A stretch of DNA of 40,536 nucleotides, taken from a virus. The stretch lies in IMG/VR virus record IMGVR_UViG_3300033233_000086, positions 1 to 40,536 of that record; one strand, given 5' to 3'. The position numbers and the translations under genes are program-made. Position 1 is the first letter of the stretch; each line of letters opens with the position of its first letter. Below the pieces are notes generated by a model. The model was not told where the DNA came from, searched no databases, and saw nothing but the letters and a program-made list of their open reading frames with translations. This document shows positions 32,171-39,470 of this stretch, one piece after another.

Positions 32171-32605
32171 ATGGATAAAAAAATTATTCCTGCTACATCA
32201 ATACCTGAATTAATTGAGACATCCGATTTCCATAATATCAATCAAAAACGAGCCCTTCTTAAGTATAAAAACATGATCATTGGTATAAAGGAAGGCGATG
32301 TAATAGTTCTACGATCCGATAATGAAGATTACCTTTTAGCCATTGCTGAATTCATCCGAGATAACAAACATCGATTAGAAATACTACAGGATCCTCATAA
32401 ACCCTTCTGCCTTTCATTTAAATTACGAGATGGTAATAAAACATATTACCTCGGCTTTGGTCGGTTGAATTATTTTGAGTATAATTATATTATCAATCTC
32501 TTACGCAAATTTGGGGTCATTCAGGATGAGTTAACTCCATATGCAGATTTATTGATTGAAGATTATAAGCAAGGAGTTAAATTCTTTTATGAAGGGGTAG
32601 CATAA
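32171..32605 (+). CDS. Unknown partner of the ATP-grasp protein, 144 aa
   Basis: The sequence has alternating strands and helices: MIIGIKEGDVIVLRSDNEDY near 37-56, a KPFCLSFKLRDGNKTYYLGF near 78-97, and an acidic helical end. The family is not recognised. The start at 32171 lies about eight bases beyond the -10 box and has no ribosome site, so the mRNA should be leaderless; a TTG at 32135 lies inside the promoter. It overlaps the ATP-grasp start by one base (TAATG). It may be the substrate, carrier or regulator of that enzyme. Confidence 0.6.
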   Translation: MDKKIIPATSIPELIETSDFHNINQKRALLKYKNMIIGIKEGDVIVLRSDNEDYLLAIAEFIRDNKHRLEILQDPHKPFCLSFKLRDGNKTYYLGFGRLNYFEYNYIINLLRKFGVIQDELTPYADLLIEDYKQGVKFFYEGVA

Positions 32606-33828
32606 TGGCTGTATTATGGTTAACGACTGGAATGGATTGTGGATACATTGAAGAATTTGCCAAGCATGAAGAGGTTTATTTATTTGCTGATTTTATTAGT
32701 GCATTCCCAGATATGGAAGACCTTGCATTTGGTAGAAATATTCAAAATGTTCAAATACTAACTGATTTACCACCAGAAATTTTTAGTAAAATTGATAAAG
32801 TTATAACGCTTGATTGCTACTTTGGTTTCCTTATCGAATTATTTAAGCAATTAAAAATTGATGTTTTCGGTGCTGGAGTAGAAGCTCGGCTTGAAAATAA
32901 CCGTTTATTCCAAAAACAATTAATGCCTAAAGTTCCAAATTATCGTGTGGTAAGCTTTGATAAACTAAACTATCCAGCAATTACCAAAGTTGACCCAATT
33001 TATAGGAATTCCTTTGAAAGTGCAATTATTAGGAACCAATATGAGCTTGAATTCTATAAACAGAAACTCATCCAAACCGCTGGACAATTTGCTAAAGACA
33101 TCGATTACTACCAAGAAGAAATTTTATCTGACATTGAAATTGAATTTGGAATTGATTGTTTGTGCCTTGGAAATGGTATTGAACCACCCTTTACTATAGG
33201 AATTGAACAAAGCAAAAATTCTTACATTGCTAAGGTTGTCAAAAGAAAAGAAGACATCTTAATGAAACCATGGGCTCTTAATCTTAGAATGTGTGATACC
33301 CTCTTACAACAAATGAAATATATAGGCTTCTTCTCAACCGAAGAAATTAAAGTCAAAGGAGAAACTGAACCTTACTTAATTGATATCTGCATGAGACTTG
33401 CCTTACCTTTAGGCACCGCTTATTTGAAATTCTATTCTAACATCTATCAAGCTATCCGAAACAATATCCCACTTATCCCTAAAGCTGAATATATCTATGT
33501 TATACCAATATCCTTACCATTAGCCGAACAAACCTTTGTGCCAATCACTTTTAAAGATAAATACATCTTCGAACACTTCATTGCTCTACAAACTTATTAT
33601 AAACCTAAGGTGCAAAAGGATCTTACATTCTACGCCATCAAGGGTTATTCCACCGTTGGATGTATTGTTTTATACTCAAATTATTTGGTAGACTATGAAG
33701 AACTTGAAGAACAGGTCAAAAAAATTGAAGAAACAATCATAGCTCCAGACCTAAAAATTGGATACGATACCTTGAAAGAAAACTACGAAAACTTCCAAAA
33801 AATGCTCGAAATCCTTGAATTAGATTGA
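32605..33828 (+). CDS. ATP-grasp ligase-like protein, 407 aa
   Basis: Signatures of the ATP-grasp fold: VFGAGVEARLENNRLFQK at 87-104 (compare GP-GAE-A-LE-SK in PurD), AITKVDPIYRNSFESA at 125-140 for the ATP-binding region, EIEFGIDCL near 178-186 and YLIDICMRLALP near 257-268 at the metal site. In many family members that last motif is E-x-N-x-R; here it is D-x-C-M-R, so the usual Asn is missing. These enzymes join a carboxylate to an amine or thiol through an acyl-phosphate. AAGGGG precedes the start. The substrate is unknown. Confidence 0.7.
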   Translation: MAVLWLTTGMDCGYIEEFAKHEEVYLFADFISAFPDMEDLAFGRNIQNVQILTDLPPEIFSKIDKVITLDCYFGFLIELFKQLKIDVFGAGVEARLENNRLFQKQLMPKVPNYRVVSFDKLNYPAITKVDPIYRNSFESAIIRNQYELEFYKQKLIQTAGQFAKDIDYYQEEILSDIEIEFGIDCLCLGNGIEPPFTIGIEQSKNSYIAKVVKRKEDILMKPWALNLRMCDTLLQQMKYIGFFSTEEIKVKGETEPYLIDICMRLALPLGTAYLKFYSNIYQAIRNNIPLIPKAEYIYVIPISLPLAEQTFVPITFKDKYIFEHFIALQTYYKPKVQKDLTFYAIKGYSTVGCIVLYSNYLVDYEELEEQVKKIEETIIAPDLKIGYDTLKENYENFQKMLEILELD

Positions 33829-34128
33829 TGATCTAACAAACGATACAAAACTTCCTGCACTTACATTAGCATCAATCTCTATCTTAACAAATAAACCTAT
33901 CAATTCTATAGTCTGTGAGCCTGATGTATTACTAATCGTTTGAGAATAAACTTGCAACCAGTTTACATTGTCCGTCGATACTTTAATTGTTATAGTTGCT
34001 GTTCCATTAATATTGTAAATCAAATACCCATACTTATAAACTTGTGTAGGAAGAACTTTACTAATTAGTCCACTATACGCTCCATTGATTAAATTAGTCG
34101 CTTCCTTTAACGGTGCTATAATAAACAT
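33820..34128 (-). CDS. Small beta-sandwich virion protein, 102 aa
   Basis: The sequence is almost all short strands rich in Thr, Val, Ile and Asn (ATITIKVSTDNVNWLQVYSQ near 44-63), like small phage virion or receptor-binding accessory proteins; the STDNVNW-L pattern is common in carbohydrate-binding-like folds. A GGTGG site lies seven bases upstream and the gene abuts the previous stop. It is the last gene of the leftward unit and its end overlaps the ATP-grasp gene by nine bases. Confidence 0.5.
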   Translation of the reverse strand: MFIIAPLKEATNLINGAYSGLISKVLPTQVYKYGYLIYNINGTATITIKVSTDNVNWLQVYSQTISNTSGSQTIELIGLFVKIEIDANVSAGSFVSFVRSSI

Positions 34129-34512
34129 TTACTTAACCACCCAAATTAATATGCCTAACAAAACACCAATCCCTAAATATTTACCCTTCTCAATTAATCC
34201 CACTTTTGATTTCTTTTCGCATTCTTTCAACGCTGTATCATACAACTGTCTCTGATTTTTATAAAGCTCTATTTGTTCTTTCAATAACTGATTTTGCTCC
34301 TTCAAGATTTCATTCTGCTTCTTCAAATTTTCAATCAATCCTTCATATTCTTGAACCTCTTGCTCTAATACTCGCTTTTGCTTCAATTCTACTATTACCT
34401 GCTTAGCTTGCTCTTCAGGTATACAGATATCAACCGCGTACGCTTGGCTTGCTAAAAATAAACATACTAATAAACTACTTAATAACCGCTTCATAATGCA
34501 ATAGTTTACCAT
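34129..34512 (-). CDS. Exported coiled-coil membrane protein, possible spanin part, 127 aa
   Basis: The signal sequence is KRLLSSLLVCLFLASQAYA, with cleavage near residue 26, followed by a long Gln/Leu coiled coil (about 40-100) and a C-terminal hydrophobic segment LGIGVLLGILIWVVK. I chose 34512 since a GGAG site lies seven bases upstream. With the membrane-anchored coiled-coil protein at 35185 it would make a two-component periplasmic bridge, but ordinary outer-membrane spanins carry a lipobox, which is not seen here, so the pairing is tentative. Confidence 0.5.
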   Translation of the reverse strand: MVNYCIMKRLLSSLLVCLFLASQAYAVDICIPEEQAKQVIVELKQKRVLEQEVQEYEGLIENLKKQNEILKEQNQLLKEQIELYKNQRQLYDTALKECEKKSKVGLIEKGKYLGIGVLLGILIWVVK

Positions 34513-35188
34513 TGCGTTTCTCCAATTCAAATTGTTTTTCTATTTCAAAAATACTTAAATCGGGCTTAAACTTTCTCCAAGTTTTGCTCTCCATTTCTTT
34601 TATTTTCTCCCAAAGCTCAGGATAATATGTATAAATAGCTCTCAATTTATCAATCCCCACAAGTGGACAACAATAACATGAAGTCCGTGAAATTTTGCTA
34701 TATATCCCACCAAAATCAAAACCTTTTGAATAACAATACTCAAGTGCTTGCTTTTCTGTTATCTCCCATTCTACAAGAGGATATCTATAATGTTTTTTAG
34801 GCTTTGCTCTCTTCTTTTCATCATAAGCAATTCCAACATAAATAGTATAATCATCTTGTAATGAATTTAAAAATTGTGCCATTAAATCTCTTTTCTTAGA
34901 TGTGCACCACCGCGATTGAATTGACGGAAAACTGTAACCTCTCTTATCAATATTTTTACCTCTACTTTTCTGATGCTCAAAGAAATAATAATCATAATCA
35001 AATTTTAGCCGTGTAATTTTTAAAGGTGCAATGTATCTTTCAAGCTTTTCCAAATGCTCATATATCTCAGGAAACTCTTTAGTCGTATCTACAAAAACAA
35101 CATAATCTATTGGCATACCTCTTTCTAACATCATAAGCAACATTGCCGTGCTGTCTTTCCCGCCTGATAAACTTACTACATGCTTCAT
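34475..35188 (-). CDS. PAPS-reductase-like ATP pyrophosphatase, 237 aa
   Basis: The P-loop SLSGGKDSTAML at residues 6-17 is the PP-motif of adenylyl-transfer enzymes in the PAPS reductase family, with Lys11 and Asp12; SRWCTSKKRD near 91-100 and a Cys cluster SCYCCPLVG near 170-178 complete the family pattern. Phage members may act on sulfur or modify nucleic acids, as DndC does, but the reaction here is unknown. It overlaps its neighbours by ATGA and by 38 bases. It is unusual to find it between spanin-like genes in a lysis cluster. Confidence 0.8.
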   Translation of the reverse strand: MKHVVSLSGGKDSTAMLLMMLERGMPIDYVVFVDTTKEFPEIYEHLEKLERYIAPLKITRLKFDYDYYFFEHQKSRGKNIDKRGYSFPSIQSRWCTSKKRDLMAQFLNSLQDDYTIYVGIAYDEKKRAKPKKHYRYPLVEWEITEKQALEYCYSKGFDFGGIYSKISRTSCYCCPLVGIDKLRAIYTYYPELWEKIKEMESKTWRKFKPDLSIFEIEKQFELEKRNGKLLHYEAVIK

Positions 35189-35502
35189 TTCACCACCACA
35201 TCATAACCTAAATCTTTAAATTCTTTTACCAATTCATCAATAGTCCTTGGTTTCTGTATCTGCCCTCGTTTTTGCTTTAAAATTACAATCCTTTTTTCCC
35301 TCAATACTTGCTCCTTCTGTAAACTTTCTAATTGCTCTTGTAATTGCTGTATCTGTTCTTCTTTCTGCTTAATCATCTGCTTTTGCTGTTGTAAAGCTTG
35401 TTTTAAAATTGTATTTTCTCTATGTCCACGCCAAATGATAAAAATTAAACCAAATATCAAAATTAACCCAAGAAAAAATAAACTAACTTTTTTGTAATTC
35501 AT
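35185..35502 (-). CDS. Membrane-anchored coiled-coil protein (i-spanin-like), 105 aa
   Basis: A basic start and a transmembrane segment VSLFFLGLILIFGLIFIIW (6-24) are followed by a Gln/Glu/Leu coiled coil to about residue 85. This is the layout of an inner-membrane spanin (Rz-like), which helps fuse the membranes at lysis in diderm hosts. There is no ribosome site; TATAAT (35514-35509) ends six bases before the ATG, so a leaderless transcript is possible. It lies in the lysis region downstream of a fibre gene. Call from layout only. Confidence 0.55.
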   Translation of the reverse strand: MNYKKVSLFFLGLILIFGLIFIIWRGHRENTILKQALQQQKQMIKQKEEQIQQLQEQLESLQKEQVLREKRIVILKQKRGQIQKPRTIDELVKEFKDLGYDVVVK

Positions 35503-35508
35503 TGCAAA

Positions 35509-35514
35509 ATTATA
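35509..35514 (-). promoter_or_regulatory. Possible -10 box for leaderless spanin transcript
   Basis: TATAAT on the minus strand ends six bases before the ATG at 35502. The best upstream -35 candidate (TTAATA, 16 bp away) is poor, so this is a weak call. Confidence 0.3.
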
Positions 35515-35761
35515 AAGTTAACTTTGTTCCTATTAATGCAGGCTTCTTCTCCAATTCATTTACTCTATTTTGTATCGTTTCTTTTAAATCTTGTAAAGCT
35601 ATATTCACTGCTTCTTCATCTGTTTTTGCTTTATCAAATCCAATAACAGTATCAATATAAAAACTTCTTCCATTACTACACACTACATTAAACCCTACAG
35701 CCCATCCTGTAGGTTCATCAGGCGGATATTGCTCTAATCTTACAACTGTTATTTCAGCCAT
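35510..35761 (-). CDS. Small unknown protein, 83 aa
   Basis: It has strand-rich sequence near residues 3-45 (TGWAVGFNVVCSNGRSFYID) and a C-terminal helix. No signal or membrane segment and no recognised family. AAGGAGGTGG lies upstream. It lies between a fibre and a spanin-like gene. The small, soluble, single-domain layout resembles small phage proteins of unknown role kept near tail genes. Confidence 0.5.
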   Translation of the reverse strand: MAEITVVRLEQYPPDEPTGWAVGFNVVCSNGRSFYIDTVIGFDKAKTDEEAVNIALQDLKETIQNRVNELEKKPALIGTKLTL

Positions 35762-35781
35762 TCTACCACCTCCTTAAGTTT

Positions 35782-37092
35782 TTAAATAATATACCAATTC
35801 GTACCATTTGATACTATTCTTCTTAAATCATTTTGCGTTGTAATATTTATACCTGTTTGTCCATCTATAGTTTGTCCTGACTGAGGTGCGATAGTAACTG
35901 CATTTGTAGAACTATCAATTTTCTTAATCACATATTGTCTTCCTGAACAAGTAGATGCACTTGGTAATGTGATTGTTATTGCACCATTTGTAGCATTAGC
36001 TAAAACTATATGATAAGTATTATCAAGAGTTGTATTAGCAGTTATCGTAGTTACTTTAGTAGAAAAAGCACCACTTATAATTGTATCACCACTTACATGT
36101 AATTTTGCTGAAGGGGCTGTCGTTCCTATTCCAATATTACCTAAGAAAGAAGCATCACCTGTATTTTTTATTAATGCTTTTGTTGCCCAAGTCGTATCTC
36201 TAAAGGATAACTGAGGTATCCCCACATCAACATTATCAATACTATACTTAGGAATATTTGAAAAAGACATATTAGAACTTTGCCCACTGGGGGCATTTTC
36301 CCTATAAGGGAACCATTCAATTTCAGTTATATATACAGTTGTATTTGGATTACTAAGCGTTATACGGAGCTTTTTTATATAAGTTTTAGAAGGCGTATAG
36401 ATAAGGACAGGATTACTACTATTTGAAGTAGTAGAATAAATAGTCTCCCATATATCACTACCAGAACTTGTATCGTATCTATACCAATCAACTTGAATAT
36501 TCGTAGCATAATTAGTATAATAGAAAGAAATCACTAAAATCCCTTGTCCATAAGAAAAACCACCTACCTGATTTGCTGTCCAATTAAGCTGCGGATTGAA
36601 ATCAATTTCCAAAGTTCCAGTTACTCCAGCTGAAATTGAAGCATATGGATATTCATACAAACCATCAAAAGCACCGCTAACATTTGAAACATTGGTTGTT
36701 GTAATTGTATAACGCCCACAAGTTGCACCTAATAAACGATTTATACTTAATCCTATTCCATTATAACTTCCCAACACACCAATTGCCCATGTATTCTGAG
36801 CAATATATGCATTAGTCAGAAAACCATTAGATACAGTTAACCCATTTAATGTTGCAGAACTACTTGTTCTTAAACTACCGCTTATATCTAAAGTATAACT
36901 CGGCGCACTTGTTCCAATTCCAACTTTACCACTACTTGTAATAACAACTCTATCTGTATTATTCGTCCTTAAACTTAAACTATAATTATCAACCGTTCCG
37001 ATAGAAGCATTACTATCTGCTTGAATATTTATATTGCCTTTTACAGTTAAAGCACCTGTAATAATAGAATATAATTTTCTTAAAAATTTCAT
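35782..37092 (-). CDS. Second fibre/tailspike-like protein, 436 aa
   Basis: It carries two copies of the VGIGTSAPSYTLDISGSLRT-like repeat (about 56-75 and 320-336), which I know from many phage fibres and self-assembling trimeric repeats. The C-terminal 100 residues (TLPSASTCSGRQYVIKKIDS, then a TIDGQTGINI-type end with NGTNWYII) look like a receptor-binding tip. The N-terminus MKFLRKLYSIITGAL has some hydrophobicity but no clear signal peptide. AGGGAGGTG precedes the start. Together with the fibre at the junction it suggests two receptor contacts. Confidence 0.75.
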   Translation of the reverse strand: MKFLRKLYSIITGALTVKGNINIQADSNASIGTVDNYSLSLRTNNTDRVVITSSGKVGIGTSAPSYTLDISGSLRTSSSATLNGLTVSNGFLTNAYIAQNTWAIGVLGSYNGIGLSINRLLGATCGRYTITTTNVSNVSGAFDGLYEYPYASISAGVTGTLEIDFNPQLNWTANQVGGFSYGQGILVISFYYTNYATNIQVDWYRYDTSSGSDIWETIYSTTSNSSNPVLIYTPSKTYIKKLRITLSNPNTTVYITEIEWFPYRENAPSGQSSNMSFSNIPKYSIDNVDVGIPQLSFRDTTWATKALIKNTGDASFLGNIGIGTTAPSAKLHVSGDTIISGAFSTKVTTITANTTLDNTYHIVLANATNGAITITLPSASTCSGRQYVIKKIDSSTNAVTIAPQSGQTIDGQTGINITTQNDLRRIVSNGTNWYII

Positions 37093-37107
37093 AACATTAC
37101 ACCTCCC

Positions 37108-37410
37108 TTATAATAATTCTAAAACTCTTATCTCCTGATTACTACCATACAAATAACATGAAAAAGAACTATCGCAAACAAAAGTTATTGCTTCACTTGG
37201 TAAAATTGGAAATCCATTAGAAGCAGATACTGTTGCATCTGCCCCTAAATAAATAGGATTACTTGAATTATTCATAATAACAATTTGATTAGTTCTTAGA
37301 TCTTGCGGTTGTATCTTTGTTGCATTATTGATTGTTAAAGCATAATGTTTTAAAATCTGTTGAGTAAAAAAACTTTTTAACATTACTTCATACCAACTTT
37401 GTATAGCCAT
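37108..37410 (-). CDS. Small fibre-associated protein, 100 aa
   Basis: Residues 42-64 (QIVIMNNSSNPIYLGADATV) and SNGFPILPSEAITF near 64-77 match a small phage protein pattern (NNSS-x-PIYLG...V...NGFPL...E) seen beside fibre genes. It is strand-rich with a hydrophobic end. AGGAGG lies upstream. It immediately precedes the second fibre and may be its anchor or a capsid decoration protein; the role is inferred from position. Confidence 0.55.
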   Translation of the reverse strand: MAIQSWYEVMLKSFFTQQILKHYALTINNATKIQPQDLRTNQIVIMNNSSNPIYLGADATVSASNGFPILPSEAITFVCDSSFSCYLYGSNQEIRVLELL

Positions 37411-37420
37411 TTTTTACCTC

Positions 37421-38044
37421 CTACCAATATTTATAAGTTCGTTCTGTTATTCCTTCTTTATATTTTAATCCATTTCTCCAAACTTTGTAGCCATATTGAT
37501 AATTAATATCACAACTTGTCCGCCACTGCAAACATTGCCCTGCCCGCTTCCATACACAAATACTCTCCGCAAACTTCTCATTACACAACTCAAATGCCCT
37601 CCCCCATATACAACCAGCTTGCCCTGCTTCCCTATTAATCTTCCAACATGACCGATTATAACACTGATACACACACCAAAGCTTCTTACAACGCACTTGA
37701 CTAATCAACTGTTTGATTAAATATGCCTGAGCCATAAAATGGTCTATATGCCCCTTCACCTTCCAATTCGAGAACATCACATTCAGCCAAGGCAAAAATC
37801 TCTCTGTTAATTGGGCATAACCTACTGAACCCCATCCATCTAAAGAAGTCCGCCATATGCAATTAGTCTCCGTTTCTATCTGTCCCATATTATACCAATA
37901 AGGATAATCTAAACCTAATATAAACTCCGATGCCTGTCTCACTTTAGGCACCAACTTATAACATTCAGAGGCATTAGCCACTTGCCACAATCCAAGCACT
38001 ACCAAGCAAAATAGCAAGATAATATGCCCTCTTAGCCCATTCAT
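37421..38044 (-). CDS. Exported Cys-rich muramidase (SLT-like endolysin), 207 aa
   Basis: A signal sequence (HIILLFCLVVLGLWQVANA, about 7-25) leads to a lysozyme-like domain: GQIETETN with Glu57/Glu59 as acid candidates, then SLDGWGSVGYAQLT at 67-80, matching the ES...S..G..G..Q pattern of soluble lytic transglycosylases. Eleven Cys after the signal suggest several disulfides and export. It cuts peptidoglycan at lysis. The start at 38044 has GGGGG upstream and overlaps the upstream membrane-protein gene by 71 bases. Confidence 0.75.
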   Translation of the reverse strand: MNGLRGHIILLFCLVVLGLWQVANASECYKLVPKVRQASEFILGLDYPYWYNMGQIETETNCIWRTSLDGWGSVGYAQLTERFLPWLNVMFSNWKVKGHIDHFMAQAYLIKQLISQVRCKKLWCVYQCYNRSCWKINREAGQAGCIWGRAFELCNEKFAESICVWKRAGQCLQWRTSCDINYQYGYKVWRNGLKYKEGITERTYKYW

Positions 38045-38243
38045 CGTTCCCCCAATCTATATGCCCTATTCTAATCAATCTTGTTAAATAAGCAAACACA
38101 TACCATAAAGACAATAGAAATACTTTCTTAACTACAAACTGAAATGGTTCAAAAAAGAAACCACTTAGCCCTGTTATAAAAAACACCAAACCCAAAACTA
38201 TTATCACCCAATGCCAACCAAATTGCTGTAAATACTTGTTCAT
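37974..38243 (-). CDS. Holin candidate, three membrane segments, 89 aa
   Basis: Three hydrophobic segments (about 11-32, 37-56 and 70-88) with a short RIGHIDWGNDEWAKR loop give a small membrane protein of holin size. The IR..HIDW motif resembles phage holin-like proteins I have seen, though no firm family is assigned. TAGGAGG precedes the start. It lies next to the endolysin, with which it overlaps. It should open the cell membrane at lysis and let the enzyme out. Confidence 0.6.
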   Translation of the reverse strand: MNKYLQQFGWHWVIIVLGLVFFITGLSGFFFEPFQFVVKKVFLLSLWYVFAYLTRLIRIGHIDWGNDEWAKRAYYLAILLGSAWIVASG

Positions 38244-38253
38244 CTATATCCTC

Positions 38254-38529
38254 CTAAGACCGCTCTTGAGTTAACATTTTAATTAACAGCTCAAATTTCT
38301 CATCTATCTTTCTGTTGATTTTTTCTAATGTTATTTCTAATCTCTCTTCAATTTTTTCTAATCGTTCATACAACCTACCAATTTCATCATCAAACATATC
38401 CATCCGTTGCCGACAAACTTCTTTTATATTATCAGGTTGTTTTAACTCAACCAACCAATCCCAAACTATCTTAAACAATATACCAAGACACCCAGCAATC
38501 AATAAATAAACTATTGTCTCTGGGTTCAC
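38254..38529 (-). CDS. Membrane coiled-coil lysis-cluster protein, 91 aa
   Basis: A single transmembrane segment TIVYLLIAGCLGILFKIVWD (5-24) is followed by a charged coiled coil (about 33-85). It starts with GTG at 38529; the ribosome site AGGGGGAAAA lies inside the upstream recoded gene, whose stop overlaps this start as GTGA. It may be a holin partner, antiholin or spanin-like protein; the layout fits all three. Confidence 0.55.
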   Translation of the reverse strand: MNPETIVYLLIAGCLGILFKIVWDWLVELKQPDNIKEVCRQRMDMFDDEIGRLYERLEKIEERLEITLEKINRKIDEKFELLIKMLTQERS

Positions 38530-38675
38530 TTTTTCCCCCTTTTCTTTTTCTTAACCCACTTACCGCCAGGTCCCCTGACCCAGCCAGTAGACTTAGCTCA
38601 TATCGCATATGCTTCAGATTTTGTATGCCCTTTTCGCATTACCCGCTTCACACAATCATCGAGCTGTTTAGGCAT
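38526..38675 (-). CDS. 49-codon gene with in-frame UGA (candidate selenocysteine recoding)
   Basis: The start at 38675 has GAGGAGG upstream and overlaps the previous gene by eight bases. It encodes MPKQLDDCVKRVMRKGHTKS then EAYAI (codons 1-25), UGA at codon 26 (38600-38598), then AKSTGWVRGPGGKW and a KKKKRGKK end, with stop UGA at 38528-38526 overlapping the next start as GTGA. Small phage proteins I know of this kind have AYAIC here, so UGA replaces Cys. The UGA is followed by a SECIS-like hairpin. The reading frame after the stop stays open and keeps its operon overlap, so it is probably translated. A point mutation, error or plain readthrough is possible. Confidence 0.6.
38565..38584 (-). 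promoter_or_regulatory. SECIS-like hairpin after in-frame UGA
   Basis: GCTGGGTC (38584-38577) pairs with GACCTGGC (38572-38565), eight pairs with two G-U, around a loop AGGG. The loop starts 21 bases after the UGA and has G at its second position, meeting the published geometry for bacterial SECIS elements. Coding constraints could produce it by chance. Confidence 0.4.
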
Positions 38676-39030
38676 CTTTTCTCCTCCTCAACGCAATTCC
38701 AAACATCTGAACCATATCCCCATTATCAAGCGTCTTTGGTCTCCATCCTATATAAAACTCTATCCTCTTTCCTCTATAACTGAAAAACGGCAAAATCAAA
38801 TTCCAACTCCTCTTACTAGACCAAACACGCCATTCAGATGGATAATTAAATGTCCCTATTACCCTTGTATCAAAATTATGAAGCGGGTTCCTAATAAAAA
38901 ACCATATAAACTCTCTCAAGTTTTCATTCCTATTTGGCATAAACCAATCAGGTGGCTCAGGGCTATCATCATTACCAAATATTGCCCAAATCAATCTACT
39001 ACTCTGTAAAATTCTCTTTACTAATGCCAT
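38668..39030 (-). CDS. Phage protein with RNPLHNF motif, 120 aa
   Basis: It carries FIWFFIRNPLHNFDTRVIGT near 41-60 and WRPKTLDNGDMVQMFGIALRRR near 96-117. The W..RNPLHNF..YVIG pattern recurs in small phage proteins of unknown function often placed beside lysis or tail genes (I recall DUF7338-like proteins). The middle is aromatic, basic and strand-rich. AAGGGAA precedes the start. Its end overlaps the recoded gene by eight bases. Role unknown. Confidence 0.6.
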   Translation of the reverse strand: MALVKRILQSSRLIWAIFGNDDSPEPPDWFMPNRNENLREFIWFFIRNPLHNFDTRVIGTFNYPSEWRVWSSKRSWNLILPFFSYRGKRIEFYIGWRPKTLDNGDMVQMFGIALRRRKDA

Positions 39031-39038
39031 ATATTCCC

Positions 39039-39470
39039 TTATCCATTAAACTGAATTACAATACTATTCAACTCATCTAAACTCTGTGCATTATTTATTG
39101 CTTGCTTAGTCTGCTCATTCCATTGCCTAATTGCTTCTCTCCGCTGGAGTTGGACTGAATATTTTTGCTTAAGAGCATTAACTTGATTTGTATCTCCAAT
39201 TGCTTGAGCCTCTGCTATCTTAATGATTATATAATCAGTCGGGGCAAGCAAACCTGCTACATAACTCTTCAACTCAGATAACTTTCTTAGCTTTACTTCT
39301 TGCAACTTCTCTGCATCTGTTCTTAACCTAATCTGTGTCCCATCATAAATTACATCATCAGGACTTTCTACATCAAATTCTATCGCTTGAACCCCCTCAG
39401 GAATTGCCTCAGGTAATAATGCACAACAAAGTATATTTAACTGTGGATGAATATACGCCCATACTTTCAT
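39039..39470 (-). CDS. Possible tail-fibre assembly protein, 143 aa
   Basis: The N-terminal 55 residues are strand-rich, then come two charged helices (EKLQEVKLRKLSELKSYVAG near 67-86, then a Gln/Glu-rich helix to about 130). It directly follows the fibre gene, sharing one base (TAATG), with AGGAGG upstream. Gene order and the domain layout resemble tail-fibre assembly chaperones, which fold fibres. The start at 39470 was chosen over 39542, which lies inside the fibre gene. Confidence 0.5.
   Translation of the reverse strand: MKVWAYIHPQLNILCCALLPEAIPEGVQAIEFDVESPDDVIYDGTQIRLRTDAEKLQEVKLRKLSELKSYVAGLLAPTDYIIIKIAEAQAIGDTNQVNALKQKYSVQLQRREAIRQWNEQTKQAINNAQSLDELNSIVIQFNG

Noticed and set aside
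38526-38675. A changed genetic code (UGA read as Trp or Gly) as the explanation for the in-frame UGA
   Set aside because: Other genes, for example the helicase ending at 15950, stop at UGA with proper overlaps, so UGA is a normal stop here.
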